From JAEYOM01 sp036260935 (GTDB lineage: Bacteria > Bacillota > Clostridia > Acetivibrionales > DTU013), in contig DATALQ010000018.1 in NCBI GenBank assembly GCA_036260935.1, positions 62,001-126,000 on the forward strand: a stretch of DNA of 64,000 bases. Direction: 5' to 3'. Shown one piece after another: positions 43,570 to 52,467 of this stretch. Every line of letters starts with the position of its first letter. The stretch's first letter is position 1. The notes beneath the pieces were generated by a model. The model searched no databases and was not told where the DNA came from. It worked only from the letters and a program-made list of their open reading frames with translations. The position numbers were made by a program, and so were the translations under genes.

Positions 43570-43692
43570 CTACATTCCCATGTGTCCTTTGATCATGGCT
43601 GCAATATTGCCGCCGATCAGATGTACCAGCACTATGGCCAGCGCAAGTATCCCGATGGCAATGAGGGCTCTTACGACATTTTTTCGTTTCAA
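43570..43692 (-). CDS. Small membrane protein, 40 residues
   Basis: A short gene starting at TTG 43692, with AAGGAG 8 bp before it. The product has a basic N-terminus (MKRKNVVRAL), one strongly hydrophobic helix (about 9-27, LIAIGILALAIVLVHLIG) and a short Met/His-containing tail ending GHMGM. It lies 18 bp after the FtsX-type permease gene in the same operon, so it may be an accessory subunit of that transporter. Family not recognised. Confidence 0.65.
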   Translation of the reverse strand: MKRKNVVRALIAIGILALAIVLVHLIGGNIAAMIKGHMGM

Positions 43693-43710
43693 TCCAATCA
43701 CTCCTTTCCT

Positions 43711-46113
43711 TTATTCATATGAGAGGGCATCCCTTACGGGCATCTGCAAAGCCTTGCGGGATGGGTAAAAGCTTGAGAGCGCCGCGAACAGGATGACGAT
43801 CAGAAGCCAGATCACAATGCCGGGTATGGAGAAGGCAAACTCCAGAGGCGCCTTGAAGAAGATTAATCCGAAGCTCCGGCTGACAAATCGGCTGACAGGC
43901 CAAGACAATATCAGCGATACAAACCAGCTGAGGATTCCTATAATTACCCCCTCGGATACAATGATACCTGTGACGGAGTGCGCCGACGCTCCCATTGAAC
44001 GCATCACCCCGATCTCCCGCGTCCTTTCCATCGTATTGATGCTGACGGTGGTTGCAAGCCCCAGACCGCCTACCAAAACGACGAGCAATGACATAATGAT
44101 GAGGAATGTGGCTATAACCACCAGGTGATCTTCGATAGACTTCCGGAAGTCCGCTATTTTTATGAGAGAACTGATTTGATGCCCGCTTTCCGCCATTTTT
44201 TCCTCGATCAGTTTTTCAGCCGGGATCTGCGCTGCAGCCGAGCCGTGTTCGTCCAGAACGACTGCCGCATTCATCGCCAGACCTTCAGTTTTCATGATCC
44301 GGGAAAGATATTCGTAATTCACGTAAGCCGTCGGCCGTCCCGCCAATTCGTTTGAAATACCGGCAACCCGCCATTTTGTTTCCGTTTGACCGATCCTGAG
44401 CAGAAGCTCGTCTCCGACCTCGATGTCCGGTTCGTCGGATAAAATTCTCTGATTGATTACAATAGCATCGGTATCCCCGGCATCCAGCCACCTCCCTTTG
44501 TAAAGAGGGGGAGCTGTCATAAGGCTTGTAGCCGCAGGCGGCGCGACAATGCCGAAACCGTTTCCGAAGCTGCCGTCTCTGTGAATTCGTGAGGCAAAGG
44601 CTCCTCCCCAGGCCTCGGCCTTCGCTGTTCCGGGTATTTCTTCTATTACTTTTTCAATTATTTCCGCCTGCTGAGGGTGGTCGAATGTAACCTGTATATC
44701 GTAGGCAATAGAGTTTACCTTTTTTTCTACGGTATTGTACATCGACGCGTAAATATTCAATGCAACGATAAACCCGGTTCCTCCGGCAGCCATGACAAGC
44801 ATCGTAAATATCAGGCGGCCCTTGCGTCTGAAGGTATTTCTGACAGACATCAGAAATGGCCGGGGAAGAACGCGTAAAAACCGGGTAATGTGTGCCTGTG
44901 CGGGCTTGGCGGCTGCTTTCCTGCCGCTGTATTTTTTCTGGCTGATACCATAATCATTGATCGCTTCCTGTACCGTCACGCGGCTGCCCCTGAAGACCGG
45001 CCACGCGGCTGAAAGCAGCGGAACGACAAGGCCTGTAGTGGCTTCAACAGCAAAAATGAAGGCCGGTATGCTGTTGTCATATATTCTGAAATTCAATATC
45101 CCGGCTGCAAGCACGGCATAGCCTCTGCCTGCGGAAACCCCTGCGGGAATGCCGGCGAGAATGGCGGCCAGGGCAAATATCACTACCATCCCGCCATAAA
45201 GGGACGCGATTTGCGGCGAACTTGCGCCGATTGCTTTCATTATCCCGATTTGGCGGGTCTGCTGTTCGAGTATTGCCGAAATTATATTGGCTGCCAATAC
45301 CCCGCTCAAAACGAGAGCAAGCAGACCGAAGATCTCCATTAGAAACAGCAACGCAGCCATCTGGTCGTAATGAGGGTGCCTGCCCGGCTGTGGAACCTCG
45401 ATCTGCGATACCGCTACGCCGTCCTTCTCGAGAAAGGATTTGAGCATATTTGCATCGTCCCGTATATGCTGCCTGTTCATCGCAGCCTCTGATACGGCGA
45501 TTTTGAGTTCCGTACCTGTGGAGCCGCCGCCGAGAAGCTTTAATGTATCCTGTGAAATGAATCCGTAAGCGTGGCCTTCCATCCAGGCAGGTGCGAGCCC
45601 AGGTGCGTGTACGGTGCCTGTAAATTTCAAGCCTGCTGTGCTTCCGCCGGGAATCCTGATGTTTAAGGTCTGACCCAGGTCAGCCCTTGCTAATGCAAGT
45701 GCCTTCCGTTCCAGCAGTATCTCGCCGGTATCGGGTACAGCCTTTCCTTTTTCCGGGGTAAAGGTGTCCAGCCGGACATCCTTAAAGTCATTAATAATAA
45801 AAAGCCAGATATCCTTCCACTCGTTTTCTCCGACCTCAACGCGTCCGATTATCCTGCCCCTTCTCTCCGCATCTTTTATATACGGAAGATCGATAATCCT
45901 CTTCATTTCCGCATCGCTTATTGCTGAAGTCGTCAAAGTAGCCGAAGCGGGAGAGGTGTTAATGTAATTCCTGTCCATTTCACGAAGCAGGATGGAATAC
46001 GAGTCGGCAACGGTTGAGATCCCGAATACTCCGATAAATATAGCCAATACTGCAAAAAAAGTACGCATCTTATTAATCGAAAGATCTCTGAAAACTTTTG
46101 TCCATCTTGTCAT
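43711..46113 (-). CDS. FtsX-family ABC transporter permease
   Basis: Permease of 800 residues: helix 1 near 17-37, a large extracellular domain, three helices near 255-370, then a second copy with a helix near 435, a second extracellular domain and three final helices (about 680-790). This is the duplicated FtsX/MacB-like layout of lipoprotein or peptide transporters. ATG 46113 follows AAGGAGG. The ATPase gene is 19 bp upstream and a 40-residue membrane protein gene follows. The divergent tetR gene probably controls it. Confidence 0.93.
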   Translation of the reverse strand: MTRWTKVFRDLSINKMRTFFAVLAIFIGVFGISTVADSYSILLREMDRNYINTSPASATLTTSAISDAEMKRIIDLPYIKDAERRGRIIGRVEVGENEWKDIWLFIINDFKDVRLDTFTPEKGKAVPDTGEILLERKALALARADLGQTLNIRIPGGSTAGLKFTGTVHAPGLAPAWMEGHAYGFISQDTLKLLGGGSTGTELKIAVSEAAMNRQHIRDDANMLKSFLEKDGVAVSQIEVPQPGRHPHYDQMAALLFLMEIFGLLALVLSGVLAANIISAILEQQTRQIGIMKAIGASSPQIASLYGGMVVIFALAAILAGIPAGVSAGRGYAVLAAGILNFRIYDNSIPAFIFAVEATTGLVVPLLSAAWPVFRGSRVTVQEAINDYGISQKKYSGRKAAAKPAQAHITRFLRVLPRPFLMSVRNTFRRKGRLIFTMLVMAAGGTGFIVALNIYASMYNTVEKKVNSIAYDIQVTFDHPQQAEIIEKVIEEIPGTAKAEAWGGAFASRIHRDGSFGNGFGIVAPPAATSLMTAPPLYKGRWLDAGDTDAIVINQRILSDEPDIEVGDELLLRIGQTETKWRVAGISNELAGRPTAYVNYEYLSRIMKTEGLAMNAAVVLDEHGSAAAQIPAEKLIEEKMAESGHQISSLIKIADFRKSIEDHLVVIATFLIIMSLLVVLVGGLGLATTVSINTMERTREIGVMRSMGASAHSVTGIIVSEGVIIGILSWFVSLILSWPVSRFVSRSFGLIFFKAPLEFAFSIPGIVIWLLIVILFAALSSFYPSRKALQMPVRDALSYE

Positions 46114-46132
46114 TGATATTTCACTGCCTCCT

Positions 46133-46858
46133 TCATGCGATCAGACCGTCGGCAAGCCTTATGGTGCGTGAGCAGCGGCTTGCGATATCCTGGTCATGGG
46201 TTACGATGATGAGTGTTTTTCCTGCCCGGACAAGCTCCATGAAAAGGCCGAATATATCATTTGCAGTGGCGGTATCCAGGTTTCCTGTGGGTTCATCCGC
46301 CAGAATAACAGCCGGATCGTTGGCCATGGCCCGTGCTATTGCAGCTCTTTGCTGCTGACCTCCGGACAGTGCCGAAGGCAGCTTATCCGCCTGATCCTCG
46401 ACCCCTACCAGCTTAAGCAGCCCAAATGCGCGGCTTTTACGTTCGGACAACGGAAAAGTATTGCAGAGATCCATCGGGAGCATGATGTTTTCGATGACCG
46501 ACAGTGTGGGCAGGAGCTGAAAGAATTGAAATACGATACCTACATTCGTGCCTCGCCATTTTGAAATCCGGTTTTCGTTCATGGCATGTACTGCCATGCC
46601 CCCGACAAGAATCTCGCCGGAGGTGGGCCTGTCGACTCCCGCGATCATGTTCATCAAGGTTGTTTTACCGCTGCCCGACTTGCCGATGACCGATACGAAT
46701 TCTCCGCTGCCGATCGTCATGTCGATGCCTTTCAGCGCGTTGAACGTACCGGCTGCGGTCACGAAGGTTTTTTTGACCCCCTTTAGGATGATTAATGCCT
46801 GGTCTGTTTGTTTCGCCTGCTCAACTTGCCTCACTTGCTCATTACAATTTGTTGACAC
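46133..46858 (-). CDS. ABC transporter ATP-binding protein (LolD/MacB-like)
   Basis: ATPase of 241 residues with Walker A (GKSGSGKTT), signature (LSGGQQQR) and Walker B (VILADEPTGNLD). Its N-terminus has about 20 Gln/Glu/Lys-rich residues before the conserved domain. GTG 46858, preceded by AAGGGAAG, is favoured; a TTG at 46882 is in frame but has no ribosome site. It should power the FtsX-type permease downstream in the operon. Confidence 0.93.
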   Translation of the reverse strand: MSTNCNEQVRQVEQAKQTDQALIILKGVKKTFVTAAGTFNALKGIDMTIGSGEFVSVIGKSGSGKTTLMNMIAGVDRPTSGEILVGGMAVHAMNENRISKWRGTNVGIVFQFFQLLPTLSVIENIMLPMDLCNTFPLSERKSRAFGLLKLVGVEDQADKLPSALSGGQQQRAAIARAMANDPAVILADEPTGNLDTATANDIFGLFMELVRAGKTLIIVTHDQDIASRCSRTIRLADGLIA

Positions 46859-46900
46859 CTTAACACTTCCCTTTTCACACAAATGATGTATAATCTATTC

Positions 46901-46994
46901 GTTACTGAACACTTTGTATGGTTTTACTATAAGTCAGATAAGCTTGCGAAGTAAATAAACAAAGCTTTGAGAAAGTAAGTTACTGAACAATTTG
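46901..46994. repeat. Direct repeat between divergent ABC and tetR genes
   Basis: GTTACTGAACACTTTG (46901-46916) and GTTACTGAACAATTTG (46979-46994) differ at one base and are 78 bp apart. They lie between the divergent genes and are candidate binding sites of the TetR protein, though neither is a palindrome. Confidence 0.6.
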
Positions 46995-47086
46995 CCGATA
47001 TTGTCCGGAAAGATGTTTCCGGAGGGGCATTTTTAGATATTGAACGGAAAGGAATATTTTCGACTTGTGAAAAGGAGGATATCGCA

Positions 47087-47818
47087 ATGGCTGTAAAGAA
47101 AGATGGTGGCGCCAAAGGTGCCGGGAACGATCTAAAAGGTACCGGTACCGGCGTAAAGGGCCGCGGTACCGGTGTCAAAGGTACCGGGATGGACAGGAGA
47201 TCGCTCAAAACGTGTCAGGCGATCCAGGATGCGCTGTTTTCACTGATGCAGGAAAAACAGTACAACAGGATCACTACGCAGGACATTATAGACCGTGCCA
47301 ATGTAGGCCGTTCGACTTTCTACTCTCACTTCGGTACGAAGGATGAACTTCTGCTTTCAAGCATAGAAGGCCTGTTGTCGATGCTCGACCGGTATATAGA
47401 GGACTATATCGGAAACAATGGCGGGAAAGGCAGGATGCTGCCTGTGGGAGAGCTATTTGAGCATATCAGGGAAAACAGCAGGGTTATGAAAGGCCTGTTC
47501 AAAGGCAAAAGCTCCGACCTGTTCCTTGAGAAGGCGCAATCTTACTGGAACAGAAAGCTCGAGGGCTATCTCGGCCGGAAGCTTATGGCGACAGGCGGGA
47601 TAGAGGGTGTCAGGTCGCCTTGCAAGGCGCCTGGCTCGACGCCCGCTGTTCCTGTGCCTATACTCGCAAACCATATTTCCGGCACTTTGATTAACCTGCT
47701 CAGGTGGTGGGTGGAGAACAAAATGACGTACTCTCCTTTTCAAATGGACGAGTATTTTCAGCAGCTTATTACCCCGTGCATCGATGCAGTTACAGGTGTC
47801 AAATTTCCCCAAATGTAG
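47087..47818 (+). CDS. TetR-family regulator with repeat-rich N-terminus
   Basis: Regulator of 243 residues. The helix-turn-helix is at about 56-78 (ITTQDIIDRANVGRSTFYSH), preceded by about 35 extra residues of Gly, Lys and Thr repeats. A C-terminal ligand/dimer domain follows; WWVENKMTYSPFQMDEYF near its end is typical of Firmicute TetR proteins near ABC transporters. ATG 47087 follows AAAGGAGG, so the extension is translated. It is divergent from the ATPase-permease operon and probably represses it. Confidence 0.92.
   Translation: MAVKKDGGAKGAGNDLKGTGTGVKGRGTGVKGTGMDRRSLKTCQAIQDALFSLMQEKQYNRITTQDIIDRANVGRSTFYSHFGTKDELLLSSIEGLLSMLDRYIEDYIGNNGGKGRMLPVGELFEHIRENSRVMKGLFKGKSSDLFLEKAQSYWNRKLEGYLGRKLMATGGIEGVRSPCKAPGSTPAVPVPILANHISGTLINLLRWWVENKMTYSPFQMDEYFQQLITPCIDAVTGVKFPQM
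47135..47191 (+). repeat. In-frame 21-bp tandem repeat
   Basis: Two full 21-bp units and one partial encode KGTGTGV, KGRGTGV and KGTGM in the N-terminus of the TetR protein. The DNA contains four GGTACC sites. Confidence 0.8.
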
Positions 47819-47881
47819 ATTTAACGTAAGTTTTGTTGTATATTTGTTATAAATATGCTGTAAACGGGGAGATGGCGCAGG

Positions 47882-49096
47882 TTGCCGGAATTCATAACGA
47901 ATATCAATCTTGTTTCAATAGCTTTGATTGCAGTGTTCGTGCTGCCCGTCATCGCCGGAGCATTCGGCGTGTTTTCAAAGGAGACGGTCAGAAGGTCCGT
48001 CACGGGGCTCCTCGAAAGCGCGGAGCTTATCCTTGGGCTTGTATTATCGATTTACCTTTCAAAGAAAATATTGATCGATCATGACGGGGGCATCTGGTCC
48101 CAAATATACGGTATACTTCCCGAATCGGCCAGAACGGCGCTGTCCGGGAATGCGATGCTGGCATATGTAGTTGCCGTGCCGATACTGCTGTTTGCGATGC
48201 TGATCGTCGTCAGGCTCGTAACGGAGCCTTTATACAGGTATGTACTAATTCCTGCCGCGGACCTTATTTATTCCGGCGTAAGCATGCTCGGTCCCGTGAT
48301 GAAAAGAGTGATAGGAGCGCTGTGGAAGATACCTAAAGCGGCCGTTACGACAGTGATTCTTGCAACGGCGATATATTTTTCGTCATACTTCATATATTGG
48401 CCTTCGCTTACACATTGGGCAAGTAGTTCGAAGGAGTATCAGCTCGTTTATAATAGTGTTCTTTACCCGGCTCTGAACTCGAGCATCGCAAAAAAGATCC
48501 CCGTCATAGTGGGAGATGAATTCAGGAAAGCGGCAGTCGGTTCTGTTTCGCTTGATCAGGCTAAAGCCGTCGATAAGGCAATTGAGAAGATTTCCGGCGG
48601 GAATATCAAGATAATACACTACTTCAACGGGGTTACTCTCGATGAAGCGGTCAAATCCAACGCCGGGATCGATAAAAAAGCGCGGGAAATAGTTGTTAAG
48701 GCCAAGGACGAAAAAGAGAAGGCATATCTTCTGTACAAATGGATCTCGAAGAACATCGATTATGACTATCCCAAGGCCGAAAGGATAGCAAGCTATCCGG
48801 CGGGCGAAAAATCGGGCTCAATCGAGGCATTCGATACACGCAGGGGCATATGCTTCGACTATTCCAGCCTCTATGTCTCGATGTGCCGCGCAGTAAGCCT
48901 CAAGGTCAGGTTCATAACCGGCCTCGGATACAGCGGAGCTGCCTGGGGCGATCATGCCTGGAACCAGGTATGGGTCGACTCTGAAAAAAGGTGGATAGAC
49001 GTCGATACGACCTTCGGCAGCTCGGGTATGAACTACTTCGACAGGGCCAACTTCTCAATAGACCATAAGGACGCCGAGGTGCAGGGCGAGTGGTGA
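47882..49096 (+). CDS. Membrane-anchored transglutaminase-like protein
   Basis: Protein of 404 residues with hydrophobic segments near 9-30, 38-56, 80-104 and 140-170, then a soluble domain with a transglutaminase-like fold. The catalytic triad is visible: Cys324 in RGICFDYS, His358 in GDHAWNQVW, Asp373/375 in WIDVDTTF. Such bacterial proteins are often proteases or cross-linking enzymes outside the cell; CvpA-like helices at the N-terminus are possible. TTG 47882 is chosen, with GGGGAG 10 bp before it; the spacing is long. Confidence 0.85.
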   Translation: MPEFITNINLVSIALIAVFVLPVIAGAFGVFSKETVRRSVTGLLESAELILGLVLSIYLSKKILIDHDGGIWSQIYGILPESARTALSGNAMLAYVVAVPILLFAMLIVVRLVTEPLYRYVLIPAADLIYSGVSMLGPVMKRVIGALWKIPKAAVTTVILATAIYFSSYFIYWPSLTHWASSSKEYQLVYNSVLYPALNSSIAKKIPVIVGDEFRKAAVGSVSLDQAKAVDKAIEKISGGNIKIIHYFNGVTLDEAVKSNAGIDKKAREIVVKAKDEKEKAYLLYKWISKNIDYDYPKAERIASYPAGEKSGSIEAFDTRRGICFDYSSLYVSMCRAVSLKVRFITGLGYSGAAWGDHAWNQVWVDSEKRWIDVDTTFGSSGMNYFDRANFSIDHKDAEVQGEW

Positions 49097-49189
49097 AATA
49101 AAAACTATATCCAGCTAAAAAATTTTGTTAATATTCCGATATTCTTTTGTAGACAACTTTTGTTAAAAACCGGAAGGGACGAATATACT

Positions 49190-50695
49190 ATGGATAAGGT
49201 GCGGAATAAATTCGATTTCGGCAGGATCACAAGGCTCAATTACATACTGCTGTTGACATGCTCCGCAATACTGATACTTCAGGCTTTTGCGGTAAGTGGG
49301 ATCAAATATGGAATAACCGTCGGCATTGGAATAATCGGTGCTTGTTTGTTCGGCACCATTGCTTATCTGCTCTACAGAGCAAGGATTCTCCCCGACGTTC
49401 CGGCGGGGCTTGCGATATGTCTTGCACCCGTATTTGCGGGGTTCTATCTCCTATATATACAAAATGGACCGGCAAAGCTGTTTTTCATATTTTTCTTCTG
49501 CATGCTGACAACTGCGCTTTACTTTAGAAAAGACATGGTCATTGCTTATATTTCAATATTTGATGTTGCTCTGGTAATTTATTATATAGTCGCGCCTGCC
49601 CAACTGCTCGGGAGGGACAACTCGATTAACGAGTTCATAAGCAGATTCTTTTTGATGAATTTAACCTTTACCTCGGTGTTTTTCCTGACAAAATGGGGCA
49701 GCGAGCTTGTGAAAATGGCAACGGACAGCGAAGAGGCCTCCCGGCAGCTTTTGGACAAATTGACAAACACCATGGATATCATTGACGGTACATCTGTCGC
49801 ATTGAACAGCAATATAGCAGTTTCGAGCGAGGACATACATTCAGCCAAGGAAAACAGTGAGGCTGTAGCGACGACCATACACGAAATTTCCTCCGGTATC
49901 GAGCAGGAGGCGGAGAATATAAACAGGATCAACGATTTGATGATACGTTCCAAGGATAATATGAACGAGGTTTTCAGGTATTTCGAAGCCCTGTCCGAAA
50001 TGTCCGACAGCGCGACGACTGTCGTCAGAAACGGTTTTGGCAGCATGCAGGAGTTGGACAGCCAGATAAGAATAGTCCGGAGTGCCATAAATTCGGCATT
50101 TGCCACTGTAAATGACCTGCAGGGCGAGATGAAGGAAATAGGCAAATTCCTTTCGGGGATTATAAATATAACGGAGCAGACAAACCTGCTTGCACTGAAT
50201 GCGTCGATAGAGTCGGCGCGGGCTGGTGAATCGGGCAGGGGTTTCGAAGTTGTGGCCGGAGAGATCAGAAAGCTCGCCACACAAAGTCAGCAAATGGTTG
50301 CGGAGATCAAAAAAATAATGGAAAACCTCAATAAGGCTTCGACTATGGCGCTTCAGGAAGTACAGAAAGGCAACATGTCGGCAGACAGCAGCAGCGAGCT
50401 CACCGGCAGGACCTTTGGGGATTTTGGAAAACTGGTTGACACCTTTGAAACAATAAACGAAAATATCAAAAAGAACAGGGGAATGGTTGAAGAAACGAGA
50501 GAACTGTTCTTCGATATACAAGGCAAGGTCGAAAGTCTGGCAAGCATTGCCGAAGAGCATACTGCGGCGGTCGAAGAGATCAATGCCTCGATACAGGAGC
50601 AGGACGGCAGGATGCATGATATACTGCAGCAGATAAACGGAATAAAGGGTATGAGCGCTGAGCTGAAGCAAATGGCAAAGCGCCAGGCCGGTTGA
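49190..50695 (+). CDS. Methyl-accepting chemotaxis protein with multi-pass N-terminus
   Basis: Chemoreceptor of 501 residues. The N-terminus has about six membrane helices (15-165) without a large outside domain, so it may sense membrane or intracellular signals. The signalling domain has the tip sequence ITEQTNLLALNASIESARAG. ATG 49190 is chosen, about 10 bp after GGAAGGGA; an earlier TTG at 49160 is possible. The end overlaps a terminator hairpin and nearly touches the convergent hydrolase gene. Confidence 0.92.
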   Translation: MDKVRNKFDFGRITRLNYILLLTCSAILILQAFAVSGIKYGITVGIGIIGACLFGTIAYLLYRARILPDVPAGLAICLAPVFAGFYLLYIQNGPAKLFFIFFFCMLTTALYFRKDMVIAYISIFDVALVIYYIVAPAQLLGRDNSINEFISRFFLMNLTFTSVFFLTKWGSELVKMATDSEEASRQLLDKLTNTMDIIDGTSVALNSNIAVSSEDIHSAKENSEAVATTIHEISSGIEQEAENINRINDLMIRSKDNMNEVFRYFEALSEMSDSATTVVRNGFGSMQELDSQIRIVRSAINSAFATVNDLQGEMKEIGKFLSGIINITEQTNLLALNASIESARAGESGRGFEVVAGEIRKLATQSQQMVAEIKKIMENLNKASTMALQEVQKGNMSADSSSELTGRTFGDFGKLVDTFETINENIKKNRGMVEETRELFFDIQGKVESLASIAEEHTAAVEEINASIQEQDGRMHDILQQINGIKGMSAELKQMAKRQAG

Positions 50696-50716
50696 AGCAC
50701 CGGCCTTATCTTTTTT
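50685..50716 (+). terminator. Terminator at end of chemoreceptor gene
   Basis: AGGCCGG-TTGAAGCA-CCGGCCTT followed by ATCTTTTTT. It spans the chemoreceptor stop codon and the T-tract runs over the stop of the convergent gene. Confidence 0.85.
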
Positions 50717-52373
50717 CAACCGTAACTTCGGGATACTTGGACGCAACACTATCTGCAATCGATTCAGTTGCACCTTTCAGATGCTTGTTGAAGAAAGCAA
50801 GGATGTAATTGTTCATAACAGCCCTTTGACGGTCCGGATTGATGTTTCCGAGTATTCCTGCCAATTTTCCGATATTGGGCAGAATGTTATTGAAATCGGA
50901 AAAATTCATATGTTCTGCACCCTCGATATATATTGTCATGAAATTTTTCTGGTCTTTGGAATAACCTCCGACTATTACTCTTCTCTTGTTTTTCCCGACA
51001 GTCAGGATCATAAAGGGCTGACGGATCACATTGTCAACGGCTGTGCCGAAGGGCGAGCCGTCCATATTGACAAAGGCCTTGAACCTGTTATCGTGAAGGC
51101 AGGCTTCCCCCGCTGCCGCCCCGCCGAAGGAATGGCCGAATATTCCAAGGTTTGACGTATCGAGCCTGCCTTTGAACATACCTTTGATATCGGCCGGGCT
51201 TTTTACGGCGGTTGAACTATCACCGCTGTTCAGCTTGAAAAGCTCATCTGCCGCAAAGCTCATATCTTCGCCCCAGAGGATGGCATCGGCATTGTTGAGG
51301 CGGCAGCTGCGAATAACATCTCTGTTGAATTCCGGGTTGTTATCGAATTCCGTGTCGTTATCGACTGAACCGTATTTCTTTTTCGCGGCCTTTATAGCTT
51401 TGCCGGTATCAGCGCCCAGGGCCGAAAGATGTTCCGGATCATATGATACCACCGACCCGTCCGGATAGATGCATACGAAGTCATCATAGGGATGTCCGAC
51501 GGCACAGACTACGTAACCGTGACTGGCCAGCTCTTCCATCTGGATAGCGTTCTGGCCGTTGAACATTGCGCCTCCTCCGGAAAAAAGTATTACCGGATAT
51601 TTATCTTCCTTGGAAGAAAGCCCTGCGTCCAAATAGCTGTTTGTCTTGATGAAGTTAAGCTGGCCGAGGATATCAGGGACATGCTTGCACCTTGCAAATA
51701 TTTCACACATCTTATCATTGCCAAGCCATTTTGCGCGCTCTTTTCCGGCGGATTCAGAAGCAGGGTACCATATTTGTACCGGTATTTTTCTGGGTTCTCC
51801 GGGAACTGTATGCGTCTCCTTTCGTGATGTATCGGTAAATGCTAACAGAGTGGTTCCCACGGAGTAAGGACCCGTCGGTTTTGGCAGGTCGATTACAGGA
51901 AACAGTAACGCTGCTGCAGTGGATATTGCAAACATAAGGATCAGAAAAATGGTTCCGACCGTTCGTACGACCGCTTTTTTCAGAATTGTCCTAATAATAC
52001 CGTACGTGAGCAAAATTGTAGCTAGCAGATATGCCGGGACCATAAACAGCCGATAACCTTCAAATACTATGCTTAATACAGCAAATGCAGCAGATAAGGC
52101 AGGAAGGACAATCTTAGCTCCGGGGTCATCTGAATCAGGATTATTCCTGTACTTGCTCCGGGTTTTCTGATTTTCCGGCCTCGAGCTTGCCCATGAGTTT
52201 CTTACCCAAAAGTTGTTCATTCCTGATTTCACTGTTCCCGAATTTTCAGGACATAAGTCCGCAGCCCCGGTATTTCGCGCTCCAGGGCCGCCGGACCGTG
52301 AATTTCCGGTATATATTATATTTATTATGGAAATGGCGGATGACACCAGTAGCATTATTTCAAAAAGTCTCAT
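50706..52373 (-). CDS. Membrane alpha/beta hydrolase, PAF-acetylhydrolase-like
   Basis: Protein of 555 residues. Three to four helices (near 2-20, 88-110, 112-130, 140-160), with a long polar Ser/Asn/Arg-rich loop between the first two, precede a hydrolase domain. The domain has an oxyanion region FSGGG, nucleophile Ser415 in GHSFGG, an Asp in VNMDGSP and a His in GAEHMNFSD, like type-II platelet-activating-factor acetylhydrolases and chlorophyllase-like lipases. It may cleave short acyl groups from lipids at the outer membrane face. GGGAGGA precedes ATG 52373. It follows the BceAB operon terminator in the same direction. Confidence 0.88.
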   Translation of the reverse strand: MRLFEIMLLVSSAISIINIIYTGNSRSGGPGARNTGAADLCPENSGTVKSGMNNFWVRNSWASSRPENQKTRSKYRNNPDSDDPGAKIVLPALSAAFAVLSIVFEGYRLFMVPAYLLATILLTYGIIRTILKKAVVRTVGTIFLILMFAISTAAALLFPVIDLPKPTGPYSVGTTLLAFTDTSRKETHTVPGEPRKIPVQIWYPASESAGKERAKWLGNDKMCEIFARCKHVPDILGQLNFIKTNSYLDAGLSSKEDKYPVILFSGGGAMFNGQNAIQMEELASHGYVVCAVGHPYDDFVCIYPDGSVVSYDPEHLSALGADTGKAIKAAKKKYGSVDNDTEFDNNPEFNRDVIRSCRLNNADAILWGEDMSFAADELFKLNSGDSSTAVKSPADIKGMFKGRLDTSNLGIFGHSFGGAAAGEACLHDNRFKAFVNMDGSPFGTAVDNVIRQPFMILTVGKNKRRVIVGGYSKDQKNFMTIYIEGAEHMNFSDFNNILPNIGKLAGILGNINPDRQRAVMNNYILAFFNKHLKGATESIADSVASKYPEVTVEKR

Positions 52374-52412
52374 TTTTATCCTCCCGTGCGGCAGATTGGC
52401 GTTTTAAAGTAT

Positions 52413-52448
52413 CAAAAAACTGGCCGGGGGATTTTGTCTCGGCCAGTT
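52413..52448 (-). terminator. Terminator of Bce-type ABC operon
   Basis: On the minus strand AACTGGCC pairs with GGCCAGTT around a 15-nt loop and is followed by TTTT. Confidence 0.88.
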
Positions 52449-52467
52449 CGATTCATGTACAATTCAA

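Noticed and set aside
46859..46882. TTG 46882 as the start of the LolD-like ATPase
   Set aside because: No ribosome site; GTG 46858 has one at good spacing.
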